A DNA stretch of 64,000 nt from Nostoc sp. PCC 7524 (GCF_000316645.1 NC_019684.1:5777501-5841500), one strand, 5' to 3'; counted from the stretch's first letter, positions 16,063-25,502 are shown. Notes: generated by a model from the sequence alone, not told the origin. Translations and numbers: made by a program.

Positions 16063-17451
16063 ATGACCGAAAAACAAACTTGGAGTCAGAGGTTTGAATC
16101 AGCATTACATCCAGCGATCGCTCTTTTTAATGCCAGTATAGGATTTGACATAGAATTAATCGAATACGACCTCACCGGCTCCCAAGCTCATGCTCAAATG
16201 TTGGCGCATACAGGGATTATTTCCCCAGAGGAAGGGGAAAAACTGGTAGCAGGTTTAGAGCAAATCCGCCATGAATATCGCGGAGGTAAATTTAATCCCG
16301 GTGTGGATGCCGAAGACGTACACTTTGCTGTGGAACGGCGGTTAACAGAAATTGTCGGTGATGTGGGGAAAAAACTACACACGGCGCGATCGCGTAATGA
16401 CCAAGTAGGTACAGATACCAGACTTTACTTACGTGACCAAATTCAACAAATTCAAAACCAGTTACGGGAATTTCAACGTGTTTTACTAAACATCGCCCAA
16501 GAAAATATAGAAACTCTCATTCCTGGTTATACCCACCTCCAACGCGCTCAACCCCTAAGTCTAGCTCATCACCTCTTGGCTTATTTCCAGATGGCACAAC
16601 GAGACTGGGAACGCTTAGGAGATGTTTATCGCCGGGTAAATATTTCTCCTTTGGGGTGTGGTGCTTTAGCGGGTACGACTTTCCCCATCGACCGCCATTA
16701 CACTGCCAAACTATTGCATTTTGATAGTATTTATGCTAATAGCCTTGATGGTGTGAGCGATCGCGACTTTGCCGTAGAATTTTTGTGTGCGGCTAGTCTC
16801 ATCATGGTTCACCTCAGTCGTCTTTCTGAGGAAATGATTCTGTGGGCATCGGAAGAGTTTCGGTTTATCACGCTCAAAGATAGCTGTGCCACAGGTTCCA
16901 GCATCATGCCCCAAAAGAAAAATCCCGATGTACCAGAATTAGTACGGGGTAAAACTGGGCGAGTCTTCGGTCATCTCCAAGCAATGCTAGTGATCATGAA
17001 GGGATTACCCCTAGCCTATAACAAGGACTTACAAGAAGACAAAGAAGGTCTATTTGATACTGTTAATACTGTGAAAGCTTGCCTAGAAGCAATGACAATT
17101 TTGTTACGAGAAGGGTTAGAATTTCGGACTCAGCGTTTAGCAGAAGCCGTCACAGAAGACTTTTCTAATGCTACCGATGTCGCAGATTATTTAGCGGCAA
17201 GGGGTGTTCCCTTTCGAGAAGCTTATAATCTTGTCGGTAAAGTCGTCAAAACTAGCATTGCCGCAGGTAAACTCTTAAAAGATTTAACCCTAGAAGAGTG
17301 GCAACAACTACATCCAGCATTTGCAGAGGATATTTATGAAGCTATATCCCCGCGTACAGTCGTAGCAGCCCGCAACAGTTACGGCGGTACTGGCTTTGCT
17401 CAAGTTAAAACAGCACTAATAGCAGCCCACAATCAAATTGCTGAGTGCTGA
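16063..17451 (+). CDS. argH: Argininosuccinate lyase
   Basis: Splits argininosuccinate into arginine and fumarate, the last step of arginine synthesis. A cytosolic homotetramer of the aspartase/fumarase superfamily. Signature [12 protein letters not shown] is near residue 280; the other conserved blocks are [12 protein letters not shown] and [20 protein letters not shown]. The length of 462 is standard. Its product arginine is a substrate of cyanophycin synthetase, encoded 7 kb away. It starts at ATG 16063 after a run of CCCCAGT-like repeats. Confidence 0.97.
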   Translation: MTEKQTWSQRFESALHPAIALFNASIGFDIELIEYDLTGSQAHAQMLAHTGIISPEEGEKLVAGLEQIRHEYRGGKFNPGVDAEDVHFAVERRLTEIVGDVGKKLHTARSRNDQVGTDTRLYLRDQIQQIQNQLREFQRVLLNIAQENIETLIPGYTHLQRAQPLSLAHHLLAYFQMAQRDWERLGDVYRRVNISPLGCGALAGTTFPIDRHYTAKLLHFDSIYANSLDGVSDRDFAVEFLCAASLIMVHLSRLSEEMILWASEEFRFITLKDSCATGSSIMPQKKNPDVPELVRGKTGRVFGHLQAMLVIMKGLPLAYNKDLQEDKEGLFDTVNTVKACLEAMTILLREGLEFRTQRLAEAVTEDFSNATDVADYLAARGVPFREAYNLVGKVVKTSIAAGKLLKDLTLEEWQQLHPAFAEDIYEAISPRTVVAARNSYGGTGFAQVKTALIAAHNQIAEC

Positions 17452-17553
17452 GTCAGGTATGGGGGATGAGGGATTAGGTATGGGAAATATCATCTCCCCC
17501 ATCTCCCCAGTCCCCAATCCCCAATCCCCAGTCCTCTTGATACTCAAAAAATT

Positions 17554-17575
17554 AAGGCGTACATTTGTACGCCTT
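17554..17575 (-). terminator. Intrinsic terminator of the small basic protein gene
   Basis: Perfect 9-bp arms AAGGCGTAC (17554-17562) and GTACGCCTT (17567-17575) with loop ATTT. On the minus strand the stem is followed by AATTTTTTGAG, a good U-run. It lies 43 bases beyond the stop of the minus-strand gene at 17618. Confidence 0.85.
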
Positions 17576-17617
17576 GACAACTAACACAATCCAAGATTTA
17601 GAACTTCGGAGGGCTGC

Positions 17618-17782
17618 TTATTCAGTATCAACTGCTGCTGCGCCCTCATCTTCCTCTTCCTTGGGTGGTCGTTGTTGGAATCTTCTTTGCATCCGTCCTG
17701 TTGTAGTCCGTTTACGAAACTTTCTGGCATACGCCTGGTTCCGTAGCGCCTTTTCTTTTTTCGGGTTACGGCGCTTGGCCAT
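17618..17782 (-). CDS. Small basic conserved hypothetical protein (54 aa)
   Basis: The start at ATG 17782 (MAKRRNPKKEKALRNQAYAR) is chosen because GAGGT stands 6-8 bases before it; an upstream ATG at 17806 would add eight residues. The N-terminal two thirds are very basic (RKFRKRTTTGRMQRRFQQ) and the C-terminus is acidic (EEEDEGAAAVDTE). Such charge separation suggests an RNA- or ribosome-associated protein, but that is inference. It has its own strong terminator, so it is a monocistronic gene convergent with argH. Confidence 0.75.
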   Translation of the reverse strand: MAKRRNPKKEKALRNQAYARKFRKRTTTGRMQRRFQQRPPKEEEDEGAAAVDTE

Positions 17783-17949
17783 GTTCACCTCATGAATAAA
17801 CAACAAAAAAATTCAACTAGGCATTCTGTAGACAATATCAGCTACTGACGTTATTGATATAGCTTGGGCCTAGTTTGAAATTGTATATACTTTGAACAGC
17901 ATACAATGCTACCGCATTCAAATGCGGAATGTCAATAGTGACAGTGTAG

Positions 17950-18005
17950 AGTGCGTCAGTACGAATAATTTCTTGGTATTTCCAGGTTTTCTCTCACTGA
18001 TGCAG
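17950..18005 (+). repeat. Degenerate core of the GGGTGCGTCAGT MITE family (copy D)
   Basis: AGTGCGTCAGT, then ACGAATAATTTCTTGGTA, a diverged middle, then ACTGATGCA. This matches the core hairpin of the elements at 32221, 35534 and 57258. The AGGGA outer ends are not recognisable, so it is an old or truncated copy. Confidence 0.6.
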
Positions 18006-18236
18006 CATACTGACAAGCAATTTAGGATAATCTATTTTTTTGTGTTTCCTAAGTCAATAACCACTCCTCTCAGGCAATAATCAATTTAGTAATCCTTGAG
18101 ACTGCTGTTATTCATCTCACTTAAAAATGAGAAAATTCACAAAAATTAGTTAATGCTATTAACTCCTATTCAGTAACAATCTCTTAGTTATCATCAAATA
18201 ATCATGGGCAATTACTTTTAATCGTTATAAAATCAT

Positions 18237-18284
18237 TTATCAGAGTTAATTAAAGCAATTGATTTTTTTAATTAACTCTGATAA
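18237..18284. repeat. 16-bp perfect inverted repeat, AT-rich
   Basis: TTATCAGAGTTAATTA (18237-18252) and TAATTAACTCTGATAA (18269-18284) are perfect reverse complements around a 16-base spacer. No gene ends nearby and no T-run follows, so it is not an obvious terminator. It may be an operator, a recombination site or the stem of an RNA. Confidence 0.6.
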
Positions 18285-18557
18285 AACGATATTTAATAAT
18301 TAGTGTTCAGAGATGTTTTCCAGAAAATTCATCCTGATATGACTGGGAAAATGTTGAAGTATAAGAAACTATTTATGTATATCAGAATACAATTTAAGTT
18401 TTGAATATCAATGGTCAAGTTGATATATCATATGACAATAGTTAAAATGTAGTAACAAACCACAAGCATCTTTGTTTAGCACAAGATTCAATTATTTAAT
18501 GATTGAGTTCATGCAAGTGGTGGGTAATTAAATGAACACAATATAAACATTTTCAGA

Positions 18558-19052
18558 TTGAAAGTTCCTGCTTTTTTTGCGGCTCCTCTCCAATCTACGC
18601 TTAACTTGTGGCGTATTGGAAAAACTGTAATGGGTATAATTTTTCGTCATCCCATTACTGGAACAAGTATCATACCGATATTACCCGATGGACGAATTGT
18701 ACTGATTCGGCGGCGTGATGATGGTCTTTGGGCCTTGCCTGGGGGTATGGTGGACTGGGGAGAAGATATCCCTAGTACAGTCTGCCGTGAGTTAGTCGAG
18801 GAAACTGGACTAGAGTTAATCAAGATTAGGCGTTTGGTTGGGGTTTACTCTGCTCCAAATCGCGATCCTAGAATTCACTCGATTTGTGTGGTGGTGGAAG
18901 CAGAAGTACAGGGAAGTATGGAAATTCAGGATAAATTAGAAGTCATGGAAATCCAAGCATTCCCTATTGATGCCTTACCTAAAGAGCCAATGTCTCATGA
19001 TCACTCTCGTCAGCTACGAGACTATTTGAGCGGTTTGACAACACTAGCTTGA
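18558..19052 (+). CDS. NUDIX hydrolase
   Basis: A 164-residue nucleoside-diphosphate-X hydrolase. The Nudix box runs from GGMVDWGEDIPSTVCRELVE into ETGLEL, with the catalytic REXXEE helix intact. The N-terminal segment (LQSTLNLWRIGKTVMGIIFR) is typical of a cyanobacterial subgroup, supporting the TTG start at 18558; an ATG at 18630 would remove it. The substrate is unknown (ADP-ribose, nucleotide sugars or similar). It stands alone after a 750-bp gap. Confidence 0.88.
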   Translation: MKVPAFFAAPLQSTLNLWRIGKTVMGIIFRHPITGTSIIPILPDGRIVLIRRRDDGLWALPGGMVDWGEDIPSTVCRELVEETGLELIKIRRLVGVYSAPNRDPRIHSICVVVEAEVQGSMEIQDKLEVMEIQAFPIDALPKEPMSHDHSRQLRDYLSGLTTLA

Positions 19053-19197
19053 AAATAGTCAGTAGGAATGAGGAGTCGGGAATAGGGTGTAGGTTTAGGA
19101 AATTTTTATAACCTAATTGTGGGCAAAGTTAATTTTTGGGTTAAAATTACCAACTTAGATTTATGCTAAAAAGTCTAATTTAAAACCTTAAATAAAG

Positions 19198-20013
19198 ATG
19201 GATACGCTGTTACGTAACGCCCGGAGAAAACTATCTCAAGGGCTATTATTCTGGCGAGAAGCTGGTGAAGGGATTCCTATAGTTTTTTTACATGGCAATT
19301 GGCATGATAGCGGCCAATGGGTAGCTGTCATGGAGTCGCTTTATCCAAACTTTCATTGTTTTGCTCCAGATTTATTAGGGTTTGGAGAATCTGATCATCC
19401 CAACATCCATTACTCTATTGATGTGCAAGTAGAGTGTATGGCTGAGTTTTTGCAAGCTTTGAAATTAGAAAAGGTAAACTTAGTTGGTCATTCCCTTGGG
19501 GGTTGGATTGCGGCTAGTTATGCCTTAAAGTATGGACAGCAAGTTGATAAGTTAGTCCTAGTAGCACCAGAGGGTGTAAAAATTTCAGGACAAGAAGCTT
19601 ATTGGCAGAAAATGCAGCAGTTATTGAAGCGATCGCCACTCTTTTTTAAGATAATGCGATCGCTACGGTTTTTGACTAAAATTTTTCGTCTAGACGAAAA
19701 AATAGAACAAGATTGGCAACTACGGCAAATGGTGTTGCAATACCCTACAGCTTGCCAATTATTATTTCAACGACAGCAACCAGAACTGGAAGCAGAATTA
19801 TTACAGAGTCGATTATCTGACCTAGCAATTCCTGTGTTAATTGTGCAAGGTGGAAAAGATGCTCCTGATACCTTAGCTAGAAGTCAAGCTTATAGTAAAC
19901 TAATTGAGCAAGTAGAGTTAAAAATAATTGCTCACGCTGGTAATGATTTACCAACATCTTGTGTTGGTGTTATGGCTGGAGATATTCGAGATTTTATTTT
20001 GGGAAATAAATAA
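19198..20013 (+). CDS. Alpha/beta hydrolase
   Basis: A 271-residue alpha/beta-hydrolase-fold protein. The oxyanion-hole region is VFLHGNWHDSG and the nucleophile elbow is GHSLGG with Ser as nucleophile. The acid is probably the Asp in VQGGKDAPD. The last His is less clear, with AHAGNDLP the likely site. Substrates in this family range from esters to quinone or chlorophyll derivatives, and nothing here decides. It starts at ATG 19198, 145 bp after the NUDIX gene on the same strand. Confidence 0.85.
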   Translation: MDTLLRNARRKLSQGLLFWREAGEGIPIVFLHGNWHDSGQWVAVMESLYPNFHCFAPDLLGFGESDHPNIHYSIDVQVECMAEFLQALKLEKVNLVGHSLGGWIAASYALKYGQQVDKLVLVAPEGVKISGQEAYWQKMQQLLKRSPLFFKIMRSLRFLTKIFRLDEKIEQDWQLRQMVLQYPTACQLLFQRQQPELEAELLQSRLSDLAIPVLIVQGGKDAPDTLARSQAYSKLIEQVELKIIAHAGNDLPTSCVGVMAGDIRDFILGNK

Positions 20014-20020
20014 CAGAAAA

Positions 20021-20133
20021 GGCGTTGCATAAATGCGGGATGAATTAAGCTTCTTGAGCAAAGTAAACTACCAATTTTTTGCGGCTTTGCGCCTTTGCGC
20101 GAAACATAAATCATCTCATTAATCAGCAACGCC
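20021..20133. repeat. MITE-like element with GGCGTTGC ends (113 bp)
   Basis: GGCGTTGC at 20021-20028 and GCAACGCC at 20126-20133 are perfect 8-bp terminal inverted repeats. The similarity continues inward imperfectly for about 24 bp if a 3-base gap is allowed. There is no coding capacity. It lies 8 bp after the hydrolase stop. The GCGTTGCTGAT end also recurs in part near 46848-46860. Confidence 0.6.
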
Positions 20134-20519
20134 ACAGAAAAATTTAATTCTTCTAAAACCCGTCTGTACAGGATGAAGACGTAGGAATATTTCTAATCAC
20201 TAACTTTCTTATTTTTCAATATTCATTTAGGTTCTTTGGCATTTCAGCATTGGAGCATTGGGTATTAGCTGATTAATACATAGCCTAAGTCAGTATCAGG
20301 CGATCGCACCTGTAACATTTTGTAATGAATTTGGCACGTACCCATGTTATTAATACATCACACCAGAGACTAACACAAGTTACCAGAATAATTTATTTTT
20401 ACGTGAATATACGCTCTAACTATTGACTTTTATTCCTAAAAGTTTTAAATTCTTTTGTTGGGATAGATGAAATTAATTTGCAAAAATACTGCAAATAGTT
20501 TTTATAGGGAGAGTTAGAG
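20134..20519. other. Upstream region of the phnD-type operon
   Basis: 386 bp, AT-rich, with one HIP1-like site. No clear PHO box or riboswitch was found by eye. GGGAGAGTTAGAGATG provides the ribosome site for the next gene. Confidence 0.5.
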
Positions 20520-21494
20520 ATGAGTGTGAGCAAGAAGGGCTTGTTGGGTGCTGGTGCGGCATTCATGGCGTTAACGGGTTTAGCAGTTAGCACTTTTGGT
20601 GCAATGCAGGCGACTACTGCTAATTCAATTTATAATCAACAAGCACCACGCTTACTAGCTCTAAGGCAAAAGCGATTAACAGTAGTTTTTCCTAGCCGTT
20701 CAGATTCTACAGACTTGCAAAATAAAGCTAATGCTGTAGCATCATTTTTGTCCAAAGAATTAGGAATTTCTGTGAAAGCGCAGATAGGTGATGATACGGC
20801 GGCGGTAGAAGCTTTGAGAGCGAATCGAGCTGATGTAGCTTTCCTCAGCAGCCGTCCGGCACTGAAAGCCGAACAATTGGCAAATGCTCGCTTGCACTTA
20901 GCAGAAGTTCGCGACAACTACTCCGGTAGATTCACGTATAACTCAGTATTTGTGGTTCCCAAAGATAGCCCTCTCCAAACCAAGAGTAATGCCAAAGTCA
21001 CCCTAGAGCAATTACGGGGTAAGAGAATGGCATTTACTTCTCCCACTTCTGGCTCAGGGTTTATTTTCCCAGTCAGTGAGTTGGTGAAGCAGGGATTTGT
21101 TCCCAATCGCGATCGCATGGATGGTTTCTTCGGCCAAATTACTTACGGTGGTAACTACAGCAAAGCTTTACAAGCTGTTGTGCGGGGTCAGGCTGATGTG
21201 GCTGTAGTATCAGAATATGCACTCTTCCCTCCTTACATTAACGCAGAAGAAAAAAGCAAGTTACGCATACTGCACAAAATTTCTGGTGTACCTGCTCACG
21301 GTATCGCTATTGATGATGATGTGTATGCACCAGATAGGGAAAGAATCATCAATGCTCTATTGAAGTTAAATCAGCCCCAAAATAATCAATTGCTACGAGG
21401 TTTGTACAATTCTACAGAATTGGTGAGAGTTGATCATTCTCGTCATTTAGCACCAGTGCGCGATGCTCTCCAACGTGTTGGCATTGAACCATAG
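20520..21494 (+). CDS. phnD: PhnD-type phosphate/phosphonate ABC substrate-binding protein
   Basis: A 324-residue periplasmic binding protein with an N-terminal signal segment (LLGAGAAFMALTGLAVSTFG). PhnD-family features are VALANRADVAFLSSRP-like binding-pocket sequence, GKRMAFTSPTSGSGFIFP and YGGNYSKALQAVVRGQADVA. Family members bind phosphonates, phosphite or phosphate. It is first of three genes with phnC and phnE on the same strand, together a complete importer. No C-P lyase or phosphite dehydrogenase genes are in the window, so the ligand is open. Confidence 0.9.
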   Translation: MSVSKKGLLGAGAAFMALTGLAVSTFGAMQATTANSIYNQQAPRLLALRQKRLTVVFPSRSDSTDLQNKANAVASFLSKELGISVKAQIGDDTAAVEALRANRADVAFLSSRPALKAEQLANARLHLAEVRDNYSGRFTYNSVFVVPKDSPLQTKSNAKVTLEQLRGKRMAFTSPTSGSGFIFPVSELVKQGFVPNRDRMDGFFGQITYGGNYSKALQAVVRGQADVAVVSEYALFPPYINAEEKSKLRILHKISGVPAHGIAIDDDVYAPDRERIINALLKLNQPQNNQLLRGLYNSTELVRVDHSRHLAPVRDALQRVGIEP

Positions 21495-21651
21495 TCAAAG
21501 TGCTGAGTAATGGATGCTGAGTTCTGAGTAACAACAGATTAAAGGCAGCAGACTTCAAACTATATTATCTAGAGTGGAAATGAGATTCCCCCTTACTCAG
21601 AACTCAGCAATTTCCACTGTGAACAGTTAGTGAATTTGACCGAGGCATAGG

Positions 21652-22386
21652 ATGAGTGATTGTGTAATAGATTGTTACAACCTAGAGACGGCTTATGCTG
21701 ACTCTTTGCATCGTCCTATCCTCAACGGGATTAATTGCCAAATCAAACAGGGTGAGTTTGTTGTTTTATTAGGACTCAATGGTGCAGGTAAGTCTACTTT
21801 ACTGCGATCGCTCGTGGGGTTAGTACCATTAGCAGGCGGAGAAATTCGCATCAATGATTTAGAGTTAACACCCGCTACATTGGCGAAAGTTCGCCGTGAT
21901 GTGGGAATGTTGTTTCAAGGTGGCGGGTTAATCCCCCAGTTATCAGCTATTGATAATGTGTTGTGTGGACGACTGGGTGTCAGAAGCACTTGGGAAACGC
22001 TGTTTGGTTTTCCCAAACGCGATCGCCTATTAGCACTAGAGTTATTAGAACAATTGGGTTTAAGAGAGCTAGCCTACCAAAAAACTAGCCAACTCAGTGG
22101 AGGGCAGCAACAAAGAGTTGCGATCGCACGGGCGTTAATCCAATCACCGCAGATCCTCCTAGCTGATGAACCCATCACAGGTTTAGATGTCATTGCTTGC
22201 CAGCAAGTGATGGATACTTTATCAGAATTACATACCCAGCATGGGATGACGATCGTTACAGTGTTACATGATTTGGGTATAGCTGCCAAATATGCCCAAC
22301 GAGCGATCGTTTTGGATGCAGGGCGCATTGTATATGATGGAGTTTGCGATAACTTGCAAGAAAAATTTACACAAGTTTCAACGTGA
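21652..22386 (+). CDS. phnC: PhnC-type ABC transporter ATP-binding protein
   Basis: A 244-residue ATPase. Walker A is GLNGAGKSTLLRS, the Q-loop region is MLFQGGGLIPQ, the signature is LSGGQQQRVAIARAL, Walker B is ILLADEP and the H-loop lies in VTVLHDLG. It energises import with the PhnD-type protein upstream and the PhnE-type permease downstream. It starts at ATG 21652 right after GGCATAGG. The order phnD-phnC-phnE on one strand, with spacers of 157 and 94 bp, fits a single operon. Confidence 0.93.
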   Translation: MSDCVIDCYNLETAYADSLHRPILNGINCQIKQGEFVVLLGLNGAGKSTLLRSLVGLVPLAGGEIRINDLELTPATLAKVRRDVGMLFQGGGLIPQLSAIDNVLCGRLGVRSTWETLFGFPKRDRLLALELLEQLGLRELAYQKTSQLSGGQQQRVAIARALIQSPQILLADEPITGLDVIACQQVMDTLSELHTQHGMTIVTVLHDLGIAAKYAQRAIVLDAGRIVYDGVCDNLQEKFTQVST

Positions 22387-22480
22387 GTAAGGGTAAGCCC
22401 AAAACAATTACTCGTCTGCCGATGAATACTAAAAGTTAAGAGTTTTGAGTTAGGTAAAAGGTTCAGAGTCAGTATAAATC

Positions 22481-23275
22481 ATGAGTTATTTGTTGAATTC
22501 AAAACTCCTGCGTCGCTACCCTTGGGTGACTCCCTTACTCATTTTATTAATTCTAGTTATAGTTTATGGCTGGGCTTTGCGGGGTTTAAAGCTTGATTTT
22601 GAACTTCTGTACTCAAGCTGGCCTTACATTACAGATTTTATCTCACGGTTATTTCCCCCCGATACCGCAGTTATAGATATAGCAGTTAAGGCATTAATTG
22701 AAACTGTGCAGATGTCTTTATGGGGGACAACCATTGGTGCAATTGTTTCTGTACCGATTGCCATAGCTAGTGCCAATAATGTTGCCCCTCGTTGGCTGCA
22801 ATGGTTGGCTAATTTGTTGCAAAATACAGTCCGTTCAGTCCCCTCAATTATTCTAGGCTTAATTTTTGTTGCAGCCACGGGTTTAGGCGCACCCGCAGGG
22901 ACATTAGCCTTGGGAATTTATACTATTGGCTATCTAGCTAAGTTTTATCAACAAGCTATTGAGTCCGTTGACCGACGCTCTTTAGAATCTTTACAGGTGA
23001 TGGGAGCATCTAAGTTACAAATTGCCCAATACGGTATTCTGCCGCAAGTCTTGCCCCTAGGGTTAGGCTACACCTTATGGATGTTTGAGTACAACATTCG
23101 TGCTGCCTCTGTTTTGGGTGTAGTGGGTGCTGGTGGTATTGGTTTTCAGTTGAAAAGTTATATTGATGGGTTTGAGTACAACAAAGCCACTACTATGATG
23201 CTAGTGCTGTTGGTGGTAGTTACGGTAATTGATAGTTTTAGCAGTCAACTGCGTCGCCGTCTCGATTCTATGTAG
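22481..23275 (+). CDS. phnE: PhnE-type ABC transporter permease
   Basis: A 264-residue inner-membrane permease with about five or six helices, the first being WVTPLLILLILVIVYGWALR. The EAA-like loop is LQVMGASKLQIAQYGILPQV, and the conserved PhnE segment SVLGVVGAGGIGFQL follows. It completes the importer with the two genes upstream. A strong hairpin with a short T-run follows 30 bp after the stop. Confidence 0.93.
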   Translation: MSYLLNSKLLRRYPWVTPLLILLILVIVYGWALRGLKLDFELLYSSWPYITDFISRLFPPDTAVIDIAVKALIETVQMSLWGTTIGAIVSVPIAIASANNVAPRWLQWLANLLQNTVRSVPSIILGLIFVAATGLGAPAGTLALGIYTIGYLAKFYQQAIESVDRRSLESLQVMGASKLQIAQYGILPQVLPLGLGYTLWMFEYNIRAASVLGVVGAGGIGFQLKSYIDGFEYNKATTMMLVLLVVVTVIDSFSSQLRRRLDSM

Positions 23276-23304
23276 TTCTGAGATTCACCAATACAAAAAT
23301 AACT

Positions 23305-23336
23305 GTAGAGACGTTTCGTGAAACGTCTCTACTTTT
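23305..23336 (+). terminator. Terminator of the phnD-phnC-phnE operon
   Basis: Perfect 13-bp arms GTAGAGACGTTTC (23305-23317) and GAAACGTCTCTAC (23320-23332), followed by TTTT. The same palindrome is a common dispersed sequence in cyanobacterial genomes. Confidence 0.7.
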
Positions 23337-23380
23337 GATTGTTATGATTTTTAATGACAAATTTTTGGAAAGGTTGATCA

Positions 23381-24007
23381 TTAAATTCTAGAAACTTGAG
23401 CAACAGCTTCAGCAAAGCTGTGATGATGTATTGCTGGCTGTGGTTCTTCTTGGTTGCTGTTAGCAAAGTGCTTATTCATTAATGCAGGTACTTGATCTGC
23501 TTGAATCCGACTGTAGCGGGTTTTATCAGGCATAACTAAATTCGGCCCACCCTTGCAGTTTTTCATGCAGCCAGTACCTTTAATAGTAACTTGGTCTTCT
23601 AAACCGCGATCGCTCAACGCCGCTTCTAACGCTTGACACAAAGCCTTACCACCACGTTTCATGCAATCAGACTTTTGACACATCAATATTGTGGCTTTAG
23701 TCTTACTGGGTTTTGGCTGAGTTGGTGGAACTGCACTTTCCCTACCAGCCATTACTCGCTCAGCTTTCAGCGTCGTTTTACCACTCTTAGCATCGTATTT
23801 TTTTTCTCCAACGACTTGTAGCCAAGTTCCAGGTGATAAACGCCAATCGAAGGTATACCTTAAATTTTTAGCTAGTTTAACGTAACATTCACCTTCGTAA
23901 GTTCCTAGTAACAAGCCTTTGAGCTTATAACCATCTTTAATAACAAAATCGATAAATCTACCCTCAAGGCAAAATTCAGATACTTCTTGACTGTGGTGTA
24001 CACCCAT
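23381..24007 (-). CDS. Two-domain protein with C-terminal thioredoxin-like [2Fe-2S] ferredoxin domain
   Basis: 208 residues. The C-terminal half (about 105-190) is a thioredoxin-like 2Fe-2S ferredoxin of the NuoE/CIAPIN-unrelated type, with cysteines in ILMCQKSDCMKRGG and GTGCMKNCKGGPN. The N-terminal half (about 10-90; FCLEGRFIDFVIKDGYKLKG, then RYTFDWRLSPGTWLQVVG) is a small beta domain resembling an OB fold. A Ser/Pro/Lys linker joins them (PPTQPKPSKTKA). A role in electron transfer is likely, with unknown partners. The C-terminal tail is His-rich (AIHHHSFAEA). It starts at ATG 24007. Confidence 0.85.
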   Translation of the reverse strand: MGVHHSQEVSEFCLEGRFIDFVIKDGYKLKGLLLGTYEGECYVKLAKNLRYTFDWRLSPGTWLQVVGEKKYDAKSGKTTLKAERVMAGRESAVPPTQPKPSKTKATILMCQKSDCMKRGGKALCQALEAALSDRGLEDQVTIKGTGCMKNCKGGPNLVMPDKTRYSRIQADQVPALMNKHFANSNQEEPQPAIHHHSFAEAVAQVSRI

Positions 24008-24056
24008 TTTCTTTTCCCTAATTTTTAACTCTGATTTATTAATATGATCTGAGCAG

Positions 24057-24323
24057 CTATCCTCTATCGGAATGTGGGTAGCGAGTTTGCCAACTAGATT
24101 TGAGAGTCCAAATTAAATCTTGGCGAGAAGCTGTGAATTGTCGCATCACACTCCACAGTTGCGCTGCGGCCGTAGGACTGCTAATTTCCACACTCAAAGG
24201 CTGATTAGTTTCACAGCAACAAGGAATTTCTAACTCTTGCAGACGTTGATAAACCTGCCATCGGTCTATCCAATTCACCTCTACAACGTACCGACTTTTG
24301 ATTTCTGAACTAAAAGATTTCAA
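24057..24323 (-). CDS. Asr1405/Asl0597-family small protein
   Basis: A roughly 88-residue cyanobacterium-specific protein. The conserved block is VNWIDRWQVYQRLQELEIPC, then NQPLSVEISSPTAAAQLWSV. Function is unknown. The TTG at 24323 (MKSFSSEIKSRYVV) is preferred because GAGGGC lies about 8 bases upstream; a TTG five codons earlier at 24338 is the alternative. It is in the same direction as, and 50 bp upstream of, the ferredoxin-domain gene, so they may be co-transcribed. Confidence 0.75.
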   Translation of the reverse strand: MKSFSSEIKSRYVVEVNWIDRWQVYQRLQELEIPCCCETNQPLSVEISSPTAAAQLWSVMRQFTASRQDLIWTLKSSWQTRYPHSDRG

Positions 24324-24338
24324 GTAACTAGCCCTCAA

Positions 24339-24870
24339 AGTGCGACTAAGTTGCAGTAACTATCTTGCTAACGCTCCCTAGGTTGGAAAATCCTTGAGCG
24401 AGCAAACTCTAATCCTAGAATAGCGTAAGTGCAAACTTTTCTCATTTAGTTTTGCAAAAAATTTTCAAAATCTTGTCATCCCTCTCGGATTGATAAAAAG
24501 ACAGATGAAGAAGGGAGTGGGAAGAAGCAGAAGCGCAGGGGGTAGGAAGAAAAGAGTGGTAGTGGCGTGTTATCGCGTCAGTGTAAGCCACCGCCAATCT
24601 TTGGTGGTGCGTTAGAGCTAACGTTCATAACCCACACTACTACAAAACTTTTATCTCTCTGTACCCCTGCCTCTTTTCAAAATAGCTTGATCAAAAAAAT
24701 TAGCAACTAAAGGCAATATGTATACAATTCATTAATGAATAAAGTTTGCAATTTTACAGAATAAAAATAAAAAGTTTGCAATAATTTTTCGGCTTGCTTT
24801 TATTTTTAAGATGTTAATATGTAGAAACCAAGCAGTTAGCAAGTAAGACTGTTCAAAAGCGAGGGGAACA
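24339..24870. other. Intergenic region upstream of dps (530 bp)
   Basis: The left part contains a purine-rich tract and a stretch (about 24560-24640) with short inverted segments (GCCACCGCC / GGTGGTGCG) that looks like a degraded dispersed repeat. The right part is AT-rich, with two copies of AAAGTTTGCAATA/T near 24743 and 24770 close to where the dps promoter should be. No coding frame is seen. Confidence 0.5.
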
Positions 24871-25425
24871 ATGGCTGATACACAAACTCTATTACAAAAT
24901 TTTGGTCAGGTTTACGACAATCCTGTATTACTAGATCGCAGTGTAACTGCTCCAGTTACTGAAGGACTTAACGTTGTTCTATCTAGCTTTCAGGCGCTGT
25001 ACTTGCAGTACCAAAAACATCATTTTGTCGTTGAAGGTGCAGAATTTTACTCACTGCACGAATTTTTCAATGATAGCTATCAAGAAATTCAAGACCACGT
25101 ACATGAAATTGGCGAACGCTTAAATGGATTAGGTGGTGTACCAGCTGCTTCTTTTAGCAAGTTGGCAGAACTCACTTGTTTTGAACAAGAAGCTGATGGT
25201 GTCTATTCCAGCCGCAAGATGCTAGAAAATGACCTAGCAGCAGAACAGGCAATCATCAACGTTATCCGCCGCCAAGCTGCTCAGGCTGAGAGTTTGGGAG
25301 ATCGTGGTACACGCTATATGTACGAAAAGATTCTGTTAAAAACCGAGGAAAGAGCTTATCATATAGCTCACTTCTTGGCTAAAGATAGCTTAACTTTGGG
25401 TTTTGTTCAACCTGCTCAAAATTAA
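24871..25425 (+). CDS. dps: Dps-family ferritin-like DNA-protecting protein
   Basis: A 184-residue Dps protein. It forms a 12-subunit shell that oxidises and stores iron with H2O2 and protects DNA. The ferroxidase motif is present: His in [18 protein letters not shown], followed by the Asp/Glu cluster in [19 protein letters not shown]. It starts at ATG 24871 with GAGGGGAA upstream. It has its own promoter region and terminator. From memory, Nostoc PCC 7120 also has dps directly before carB and sigD. Confidence 0.94.
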   Translation: MADTQTLLQNFGQVYDNPVLLDRSVTAPVTEGLNVVLSSFQALYLQYQKHHFVVEGAEFYSLHEFFNDSYQEIQDHVHEIGERLNGLGGVPAASFSKLAELTCFEQEADGVYSSRKMLENDLAAEQAIINVIRRQAAQAESLGDRGTRYMYEKILLKTEERAYHIAHFLAKDSLTLGFVQPAQN

Positions 25426-25502
25426 TTTTTAGAGTATTGAAATTCAGTCTATTTATAGATGCAAAGCACCTTAATAGGACTGGAAGGAAAAGTAATCTAA
25501 CT

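Larger units (their letters stand above)
17807..18557. other. Long AT-rich intergenic region (750 bp)
   Basis: It contains the relic MITE copy (17950-18005) and a 16-bp perfect inverted repeat (18237-18284), both listed separately. The remainder is AT-rich with no credible coding frame. It must hold the promoter of the 17782 gene at its left end and that of the NUDIX gene at its right end. Confidence 0.55.

Noticed and set aside
20134..20519. PHO box upstream of the phnD-type gene
   Set aside because: No tandem CTTAACCT-like 8-mers were found by eye, so phosphate control is not claimed.
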